A stretch of 64,000 nucleotides of DNA from DATAGF01 sp963819845 (GTDB taxonomy: Bacteria; Actinomycetota; Thermoleophilia; Miltoncostaeales; Miltoncostaeaceae): positions 124,001 through 188,000 of the forward strand of contig CAWFXQ010000012.1 in the NCBI GenBank assembly GCA_963819845.1, read 5' to 3'. This document shows, piece after piece, positions 58,737-64,000 of this stretch. Below the pieces are notes generated by a model. The model did not search any database. It saw only the letters and a program-made list of their open reading frames with translations, and had not been told where the DNA came from. The translations under genes and the position numbers were made by a program. Numbering within the stretch: the stretch's first letter is position 1; each line of letters starts with the position of its first letter.

Positions 58737-59519
58737 GTGGGCCTGCGCGAGTCCTATGCGCCCGGGACATTCTCCTGGACCGACCTGGGCACGACCGATC
58801 CGGCCGCCGCGGCGGCCTTCTACGGCGTCCTGCTGGGCTGGGAGGGCGAGGAGACGCCCGCCGGCCCGGCCGGCAGCTACTGGATGATGCGGCGCGACGG
58901 CCACGACGTCGCCGGGATGATGGCCATGCCCGAGGCGCAGCAGGCCGCGGGCGCCCCGCCGGCGTGGACCTCCTACGTCTCCGTCGCCGACGCCGACGCC
59001 GCCGCCGCGCGCGCCGCCGAGTTGGGCGGCGCGGTGGTGATGCCGCCCTTCGACGTCCTCGAGGCCGGGCGGATGGCGCTGCTCCAGGATCCCCAAGGCG
59101 CCGTCTTCGCCGTGTGGCAGGCGCGGCGCCACATCGGCGCGGCCCTGGTCAACGACCCGGGCGCGATGACCATGAACCAGCTCACCACGAGCGACCCGCA
59201 GGCGGCGGCGGAGTTCTACTCCGGGCTCTTCGGATGGAGCACGAGCCAGGTCGCCCCGGAGCCGCAGGCCTATTGGAGCTTCCACAATGCCGGGGTGCTC
59301 AACGGCGGGATGATGGGGCTGCCGCCCGGCGGGCCCGCCCCGCCGCACTGGCTCGTCTACTTCACGGTCGCCGACCTGGACGCCGCCGCGGCGGTGATCG
59401 CGGCGGAGGGCGGCGAGGTCATCGTGCCGGCGACGGCGGTCCCTGCGGGACGGTTCCTGGTGGCGCGCGACCCCCAGGGGGCCCACTTCGCCCTCTTCGA
59501 GGGCGCCGTCGATCCCTGA
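58737..59519 (+). CDS. Two-domain VOC protein (glyoxalase-like)
   Basis: 260 residues, GTG 58737. Two VOC units in tandem: FSWTDLGTTDPAAAAAFYGV then LLGWEGEETP (1-125), and MNQLTTSDPQAAAEFYSGLF then GWSTSQVAPE (140-258). Each closes with DPQGAVFAVWQ or DPQGAHFALFEG. This is the CFP32/Rv0577-like or 27-kDa antigen type found in actinobacteria, reported to react with a resistance to small aldehydes or act as ligand-binding protein; the exact role here is open. The methyltransferase frame begins inside its last codons. Confidence 0.88.
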   Translation: MGLRESYAPGTFSWTDLGTTDPAAAAAFYGVLLGWEGEETPAGPAGSYWMMRRDGHDVAGMMAMPEAQQAAGAPPAWTSYVSVADADAAAARAAELGGAVVMPPFDVLEAGRMALLQDPQGAVFAVWQARRHIGAALVNDPGAMTMNQLTTSDPQAAAEFYSGLFGWSTSQVAPEPQAYWSFHNAGVLNGGMMGLPPGGPAPPHWLVYFTVADLDAAAAVIAAEGGEVIVPATAVPAGRFLVARDPQGAHFALFEGAVDP

Positions 59520-60165
59520 GGACCCGCTCGACCGGCTGTTCCGGCACGGCGCGCGGTGGTACGACCTCCAGCTCCCGCTGGAGCGGCGGGCGCTGCGGGC
59601 CGGCGCGCGGCTGGCGGGCCCGGTCGCGGGGCTGCGCGTGCTCGACGTCGCGGCGGGCACCGGCGCCATGGCCGCGGAGCTGGTGCGCCGCGGGGGGACG
59701 CCGCGCGAGCTGGTGCTGGTCGACCGCTCTCCGGAGATGCTGCGCCGGGCGCCCGCACGGCTGCGGCGCGCCGGCGCGGCCTTGCCGGCCCGGCTCGCCG
59801 TCGCCGACGCCCGTGAGCTCCCCTTCGAGGACGGCGCCTTCGACCTGGTGGCGACGGCCTTCCTCGTCCACCTGCTGCCGCGCGCCGACGCGGTCGCCGC
59901 GCTCGCGGGGACGCGCCGGGTGCTGGCGCCGGGCGGACGGGTGCTGGTCGTGAGCCACTCCTGTCCTCGCGGGCGCGCGGGCCGCGCCTACCGCGGGGCC
60001 TGGGGGCTCTGCAGCCGCCTGGCCCCCGGGCTCCAGGCCGGGGGCGGGCCTCTCGAGGACGCCGTCCCGCTGCTGAGGGCGGCCGGGCTCAGGCCGCTGC
60101 GCCAGATCCGCGCGCCGGGCGTCTACTGCAGCCAGTCGCTCCTCGCCGACGCGGCGGGGCCCTGA
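59512..60165 (+). CDS. Class I SAM-dependent methyltransferase with unclear start codon
   Basis: About 217 residues. Coding pattern is certain from EDPLDRLFRHGARWYDLQLP onward, a normal N-terminus for this family. Motif I VLDVAAGTGAMAAELVRRG near 43, LVLVDRSPEMLRRAPARL, DARELPFEDGAFDLVATAFL near 105, and VLAPGGRVLVVSH near 140. No ATG, GTG or TTG lies in frame before 59638 (GTG, which would cut motif I). ATC at 59512 is well placed eight bases after GAGGG and overlaps the VOC stop; it is either a non-standard start or a misread ATG. UbiE/quinone-type or small-molecule substrate unknown. Confidence 0.75.
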   Translation: MPEDPLDRLFRHGARWYDLQLPLERRALRAGARLAGPVAGLRVLDVAAGTGAMAAELVRRGGTPRELVLVDRSPEMLRRAPARLRRAGAALPARLAVADARELPFEDGAFDLVATAFLVHLLPRADAVAALAGTRRVLAPGGRVLVVSHSCPRGRAGRAYRGAWGLCSRLAPGLQAGGGPLEDAVPLLRAAGLRPLRQIRAPGVYCSQSLLADAAGP

Positions 60166-60279
60166 GTCGGGTGCACCGGGAGGCCGGCGGCCGCCCAGGC
60201 CCTCCCGCGCCGCGGCGGGGCTGAGGGGCGAGCCGGGCCCGGGCATCGCGGAGCAGGTCGTTGACCCGTGGGGTGCGGG

Positions 60280-60648
60280 TCAGACGAGCGCGTCGTACTC
60301 CGCCCGCCAGTCGGACGGCGCCCCCGGCGGCCGGTAGGCCAGCGACACCTCGCGCGCGCGCTCGAGCGCGCGCCGCCCGTCGTTCATGTCGAGCACCTGG
60401 AACGTCTCCTGCCGCGCGAGCCGACCGGACGCGGCGACGGCCGCCGAGTAGCCCGCGGCCGCGATCTCGTCCGGCATCGAATACACCACGAACCCGTCGG
60501 CCCGCCCGAGCATCCAGTAGAAGCTCTCGATCTCGCCTCCCGCCCCCTCGATCGCCGCGCGCGCGGCCTCGGCACGGTCCGCGGGATGCTCCATCATCCG
60601 CGACCACGCCTCGCCGGTATAGCTGAAGAAGCTGACGTATTTCGGCAT
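60280..60648 (-). CDS. GYD-domain protein
   Basis: 122 residues from ATG 60648, preceded by GGAGGCGG. KYVSFFSYTGEAWSRMMEHP, DRAEAARAAIEGAGGEIESF, YWMLGRADGFVVYSMPDEIA is the ferredoxin-like GYD fold (the motif here reads GRADGFVV). Function of the family is unknown. Monocistronic. Confidence 0.85.
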   Translation of the reverse strand: MPKYVSFFSYTGEAWSRMMEHPADRAEAARAAIEGAGGEIESFYWMLGRADGFVVYSMPDEIAAAGYSAAVAASGRLARQETFQVLDMNDGRRALERAREVSLAYRPPGAPSDWRAEYDALV

Positions 60649-60833
60649 CTGACCGCCTCCCGGGTCGTCTCCCGCCGCGAGCGTAATCCCATGGCCCCGC
60701 CGCCGTACAGCGGCCCATGGGGGGACGCTCATCAACGTCTCACCGACGGCTCATGCGCGTCGGCGGTCTGCGGGCCGCATCACGGGCGACCTGCAGTCGT
60801 TCGAGAACGCAGGCGCCCGAGCTCGTGCGGCTG

Positions 60834-60867
60834 TTCCGCGACGGGAAGCCGGTGTAACGTCGCGGAA
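60834..60867. repeat. Inverted repeat TTCCGCGAC/GTCGCGGAA
   Basis: Nine-base perfect arms (60834-60842, 60859-60867) with a 16-base loop in the 284-base gap between the GYD gene and the DUF1059 gene. It may form a hairpin or bind a dimeric regulator of the DUF1059 gene 66 bases downstream. No other feature was seen in the gap 60649-60932. Confidence 0.45.
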
Positions 60868-60932
60868 CGGCGGGCGACTCGGAGTCGGCGCCCAACCCGG
60901 ACCGCCGTTCATCGACACATGGGGGGTTCCCA

Positions 60933-61100
60933 ATGCCGCACGAGTACAGCTGTGAAAACTGCCCCGAGGCATTCCGCGAGGACACGGCCGAGGGGCTGAT
61001 CAAGCGCGCGGCCGCCCACAACCACGATCACCACGGCGCCCCGGCTGAGATCACGCCCGAGATCGAGGCCGCGATCCGCGGCCGGATGGTGGAGGTCTAG
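60933..61100 (+). CDS. DUF1059 small zinc-binding-like protein
   Basis: 55 residues: MPHEYSCENCPEAFREDTAE, then GLIKRAAAHNHDHHGAP and EAAIRGRMVEV. The CxxC pair (CENC) with a downstream H-x-H cluster matches DUF1059, a predicted small metal-binding protein of actinobacteria and archaea. ATG 60933 follows GGGGGG. Codons TGT, GAA and GCA are atypical here. The gene is short and easily missed, but the family match is good. Confidence 0.8.
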   Translation: MPHEYSCENCPEAFREDTAEGLIKRAAAHNHDHHGAPAEITPEIEAAIRGRMVEV

Positions 61101-61161
61101 GGGCCTGTTCAACCTGCGGCGCGGCGGGCCGTGCCCCGCCGGCCGCAGGTCGCCGCCTGCC

Positions 61162-61596
61162 TCACTCCGGGGGCGTCATCATCACCGCGGGGTCGATGTA
61201 CTCGGTCTCCTCGGCGATGAGGCCCCCCGCGCACCGGTAGACCGAGACCGCGGGCACGTCCACGCGCTCGCCCCGGGCGGTCCAGGCGCCCCAGTCGGCG
61301 CGGTGGGTCCCCGTCAGGCGCCACTCGAGCCACGCCGTGCCCGGCGGGCCCTCGCCGACGCGGAGCACCTCCACGCGCAGGTCGGGCACCGCGGCCATGA
61401 ACCCGGCGATGCGCTCGCGGATCGCGTCGCGGCCCACGAAGCGCGGGAAGCGCGCCCCGCCGGCCGTGGCGCGGGCGAGGATGCGGCCCTCGCGGACCCC
61501 GTCCTCGGCGAAGCACGCCGCGCACCCCTCGGCGTCCATCGCGTTCCAGGCGGCCATGTAGGCCAGTGCCGTGTCCCTCGGCGTGCGGTCCGGCAT
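61162..61596 (-). CDS. SnoaL-like nuclear transport factor 2 family protein
   Basis: 144 residues from ATG 61596. NTF2-like: TALAYMAAWNAMDAEGCAAC, FVGRDAIRERIAGFMAAVPD, LRVEVLRVGEGPPGTAWLEW, then VSVYRCAGGLIAEETEYIDP. The W...H and R-I-AE pattern is that of SnoaL_2/limonene-epoxide-hydrolase-like proteins. Upstream in-frame ATGs give no RBS. Role unknown; it may be an isomerase, cyclase or hydrolase. Confidence 0.85.
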   Translation of the reverse strand: MPDRTPRDTALAYMAAWNAMDAEGCAACFAEDGVREGRILARATAGGARFPRFVGRDAIRERIAGFMAAVPDLRVEVLRVGEGPPGTAWLEWRLTGTHRADWGAWTARGERVDVPAVSVYRCAGGLIAEETEYIDPAVMMTPPE

Positions 61597-61738
61597 CGGT
61601 GGGTCAGTGTACGACGACCACCGACCCCGCGGCATCGACGGTGACCAGCGGCGCGTTACGCGGGTGTCAATTCCGTCCAAGAGCCGAGCCCGCGGCTGCG
61701 TCTAGTTTCTCGACCAACGGCGAGAGAGGGGATCGATC

Positions 61739-62095
61739 ATGACCGGAGAGATCAGCTTCATCTCCATCGGTGTGGGCGACGTGGCGCGGGGGCGGGAGTT
61801 CTACGGCGCGCTGCTCGGCTGGACCTTCGAGGACATCGCGGGCGGGGCCGTGGTCTCCGGCGCCGGGGTGGGCGCCGGCGTGCACGGGGGCGACCCGGGC
61901 GCGAGCCCCTACGTCTTCTTCCGGGTCGACGACCTCGACGCCGCGCTCGCCCGGGTCGCGGAGCTCGGCGGCCGGCGCGAGCCGGTCGGCGACGAGCACG
62001 GCGGAGACGAGGACGAGGCCGCCCGCTTCGGCCGCTTCGCGCTCTGTCGCGACGACCAGGGGTCGGCCTTCGGGCTCCACGAGCCGCCGCGCTGA
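61739..62095 (+). CDS. VOC-family protein (single domain)
   Basis: 118 residues. SFISIGVGDVARGREFYGAL then LGWTFED, PYVFFRVDDLDAALARVAEL, GRFALCRDDQGSAFGLHEPP. Standard single VOC unit, CFP32-like half. A well-spaced GAGAGG lies before the ATG at 61739. Role unknown; it probably dimerises to form the metal or ligand site. Confidence 0.88.
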   Translation: MTGEISFISIGVGDVARGREFYGALLGWTFEDIAGGAVVSGAGVGAGVHGGDPGASPYVFFRVDDLDAALARVAELGGRREPVGDEHGGDEDEAARFGRFALCRDDQGSAFGLHEPPR

Positions 62096-62106
62096 GGCGG
62101 CCTCGC

Positions 62107-62805
62107 CTAGGGCCGGCGGTAGCGCAGGAAGAGGTAGTCCTCGTCGGCGCAGACGGAGGCGAGCGCCAGGCCCGGGGGCGGGCTCAGCGCGGGGCCCGCG
62201 ACGATGCGGCGGGAGTCGCCGCCGACCAGCAGGGGGGCGAGGGTCAGGCAGAGCTCGTCGACGAGACCGGCCGCCGCGAGGCCGCCGTTGAGCGACGGGC
62301 CCCCCTCGCAGAGCACCGAGCCCGCGCCGCGCTCGCCCAGCAGCCGCAGCGCCCGCGGCAGGTCGACGCCCTCGGCGCCCGCGATGATCACGTCGGCCAC
62401 CTCGCCGGCGCGGGCCAGGCGGTCGGGCGGGGCGCCGGCGACGGTCACGACCAGCGGCCGGGTGGTCGGCTCGGCGAAGAGGGGCGCGCTCCAGTCGAGG
62501 TGGCAGGAGCGCGTGACGACGGCGATGCGGGGCCGGTGGCCGCCGCCCCGCGGGGGCCCGTATCCCTCGGCGCGGACGGTCCCGGCGCCCACCAGCACGA
62601 CGTCGGCGAGGGAGCGCAGCGTGCGGAAGAGGGCCCGGTCGCCGGCCCCGCCGAGACCCCCCGAGCGCCCGTCGACGGTCACGGCGCCGTCGGCGCTGGC
62701 GATCATGTTCAGGCGCACCCCGGGGCGGCCCTCGGCCTGCGGCGGGTCGCCGTAGACGTCGGCCGGGTTGACGGGGCCGACGGGGTCGGGGTGGAGCCGG
62801 CGCAT
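62107..62805 (-). CDS. RibD C-terminal domain reductase (riboflavin/DHFR-like fold)
   Basis: 232 residues. RLNMIASADGAVTVDGRSGG near 32, VVLVGAGTVRAEGYGPPR near 70, RPRIAVVTRSCHLDWSAPLF near 92, LGERGAGSVLCEGGPSLNGG near 160, VDELCLTLAPLLVGGDSRRI. This is the pyrimidine-reductase fold of RibD/RibG without the deaminase domain. Many such stand-alone actinobacterial proteins are F420- or NADPH-dependent reductases. The ATG at 62805 overlaps the stop of the upstream gene by one base, so the two are coupled. Confidence 0.88.
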   Translation of the reverse strand: MRRLHPDPVGPVNPADVYGDPPQAEGRPGVRLNMIASADGAVTVDGRSGGLGGAGDRALFRTLRSLADVVLVGAGTVRAEGYGPPRGGGHRPRIAVVTRSCHLDWSAPLFAEPTTRPLVVTVAGAPPDRLARAGEVADVIIAGAEGVDLPRALRLLGERGAGSVLCEGGPSLNGGLAAAGLVDELCLTLAPLLVGGDSRRIVAGPALSPPPGLALASVCADEDYLFLRYRRP

Positions 62806-63770
62806 CAGCCCGCCAGGGCGTCGCGGCGGCCGCGGAGGAACGCCAGGGCCGCGGCTCCCTGGTCGGCGGCGTCGACGAACTCGCCGAGGCGCAGGATCGC
62901 CCCGGTGAACGCGGTCGCGTTCCAGAGCTCGCCGTCGGCGGCGACGTCCCCGCCGGGCAGCACGTAGAGGTAGGGCTCGGCGACGGCGGCGTCGCCGGGC
63001 GAGGCGCCGAAGACAACCCGCGCCGGCCCGTCTCCGCAGTTGACCGCGGCGTCGAAGTGCTCCGGCCACAGCTGCGTGCGCCCCGACGGCCCCGACGCGG
63101 GCTCGGCCCGCAGCGTCTCCAGGGCGGTCCAGGCGAAGCCGTACCAGTCGCCCAGCAGCCCCGCGGCGGCCGGGTCGATCGCCAGCGGCGCCTCGGGATC
63201 GCCGGCCGGAGGGACGTCGAACCCCTCGGCCCATGCGAGGTCGGGGGGCCCGTCCAGCGTCATCGCGGCGGCGGCGGCCAGGGTGGTCAGCGCCTCGTCG
63301 CGCGCCTCGCCTGCCGTCTGGCGCACGATCCGGGCGCCCTCGATCCTGACCTGCTCGTCGTCACCGAAGAACGGCGTGCCGAAGCCGCCCATCGTGAAGC
63401 GCAGGCCCACCTTGCCGTTGGCGTCGCGGCGCGCGGGCGCCATGGCGTAGACCGCGACCCGGTGGAGTGCCAGGCGGGTGGCGGCGAAGCCCCGAGGCGG
63501 CGCGGCAAGGCGGCGCCGCGCGCCGAGCCAGCGGTCGGCCGCCCAGGAGGCGCGATCCGGGTGGCCGGCCAGCCAGTCGTCCCATGTGCGCCCGGCCGGG
63601 AGCGGAACCGGGGCGACCCAGCGGTCGTCGGGCGGTCCGCCGTCGCAGACCGGGTCGTCGGCCAGCCATTCCGGGTCGGTCGCGGCGGGGGGCGAGGGCT
63701 CGAGCACGCGAGCGACGAGGCCGTCGCCCAGCAGCGCCTGCGCCTCGGCGCGCGGGTTCCGGGCGGTCAT
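62805..63770 (-). CDS. Conserved hypothetical protein of 321 residues
   Basis: Soluble, Trp/Asp-rich. Features: ATDPEWLADDPV near 30, RLALHRVAVYAMAPARRDAN, GKVGLRFTMGGFGTPFFGDD near 125, GDWYGFAWTALETLRAEP near 210, TQLWPEHFDAAVNCGDG near 232 and VFGASPGDAAVAEPYLYV near 255. The QLWPEHFD...G..VFGASPGD..EPYLYV block is well conserved in actinobacteria but has no assigned function. It is translationally coupled to the RibD-like reductase. Confidence 0.75.
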   Translation of the reverse strand: MTARNPRAEAQALLGDGLVARVLEPSPPAATDPEWLADDPVCDGGPPDDRWVAPVPLPAGRTWDDWLAGHPDRASWAADRWLGARRRLAAPPRGFAATRLALHRVAVYAMAPARRDANGKVGLRFTMGGFGTPFFGDDEQVRIEGARIVRQTAGEARDEALTTLAAAAAMTLDGPPDLAWAEGFDVPPAGDPEAPLAIDPAAAGLLGDWYGFAWTALETLRAEPASGPSGRTQLWPEHFDAAVNCGDGPARVVFGASPGDAAVAEPYLYVLPGGDVAADGELWNATAFTGAILRLGEFVDAADQGAAALAFLRGRRDALAG

Positions 63771-63794
63771 GGCGGAGGAGGGGTCCCCCGCCCG

Positions 63795-64000
63795 GCGGCC
63801 GCGTTACGAGACGCCGGCGGCGAGGGCCTCGGGCGCAACGGCGTCAACTGGATCGTGGAGCAGGTCGCGGCGACCTCGCAGATGGGCACCCACATGGACG
63901 GACTCAACCACCTCCGCTGGGCATCGAGAGCCTGCCACAGGTCGTGACCCGGGGACTGCTGCTCGACGTCGCGCAGGCCTGGCAGCGGAGCCGGGCGACG
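63795..64000 (+). pseudogene. Decayed cyclase-family (PF04199) fragment at the window edge
   Basis: GVNWIVEQVAATSQMGTHMD then GLNHLRW carries the metal-binding HxD pattern (SQMGTH-D-LNH) of kynurenine-formamidase-like cyclases. It then jumps in another frame to GIESLPQVVTRGLLLDVAQA, the normal next block, but the intervening 15-20 residues are missing. There is no start codon or RBS at the 5' end. The fragment continues beyond the window. Both loss of the N-terminus and an inner deletion argue for a pseudogene. Confidence 0.65.

Overview
The window is chromosomal DNA of very high GC content, with codons ending almost always in G or C and many GTG starts. Gene content (SpoIIE/STAS/RsbW-like partner switching, BTAD and ECF41 regulators, an F420-type LLM oxidoreductase, UvrD/RecB-type helicase-nucleases, SABATH-like methyltransferase, LCP protein) points to an actinobacterium, plausibly of the Thermoleophilia/Solirubrobacterales type. 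That placement is inference from gene content, not a search. About ten genes carry one clean single-base indel inside otherwise perfectly conserved sequence. This looks more like residual sequencing error than biology, and it matters for anyone using the gene models.

Layout. 1-3.0 kb: edge of a flavin monooxygenase gene behind a 16-bp palindrome, a LuxR regulator, and a divergent VOC protein/MarR pair with a textbook promoter and operator. 3.1-9.6 kb: a pyrimidine (beta-alanine) catabolic cluster with malonate/methylmalonate-semialdehyde dehydrogenase and beta-alanine aminotransferase on +, facing dihydropyrimidinase, N-carbamoyl-beta-alanine hydrolase and an F420-type LLM oxidoreductase on -. 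9.7-16.1 kb: small membrane protein, BTAD regulator, Nal1-like S1 protease with a separate pro-domain-like small protein, a TetR/DHA2 exporter pair with shared operators, and a membrane-anchored protein. 16.1-27.6 kb: M23 peptidase, stand-alone LigD-type polymerase, amidohydrolase, beta-propeller protein, DUF2235 hydrolase, tandem Usp, RsbW-like kinase, a NHLP/Nif11-like small protein, HTH_42 protein.

27.9-43.2 kb: a two-gene AddAB/AdnAB-like helicase-nuclease, coupled STAS antagonist and SpoIIE phosphatase, LCP ligase, MetF, DUF1697, zinc metallopeptidase, and a XamI-type restriction-modification pair expected to act on GTCGAC. 43.3-51 kb: a structured leader-like RNA with a 10-codon ORF, tRNA-Glu, and then two further copies of the tRNA 3' part. 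The repeats delimit two cargo modules, a SABATH-like methyltransferase and a rifamycin phosphotransferase with a kptA remnant. This is the clearest mobile region of the window. 51-64 kb: TetR/SnoaL pair, an ECF41 sigma factor with a decayed epimerase and three GTCACATC boxes, a LAL-type LuxR regulator, acetyltransferase, VOC proteins, methyltransferase, DUF1059 protein, RibD-like reductase, and a decayed cyclase (PF04199) fragment at the edge.

No CRISPR array, insertion sequence, integrase, rRNA or replication origin was seen.
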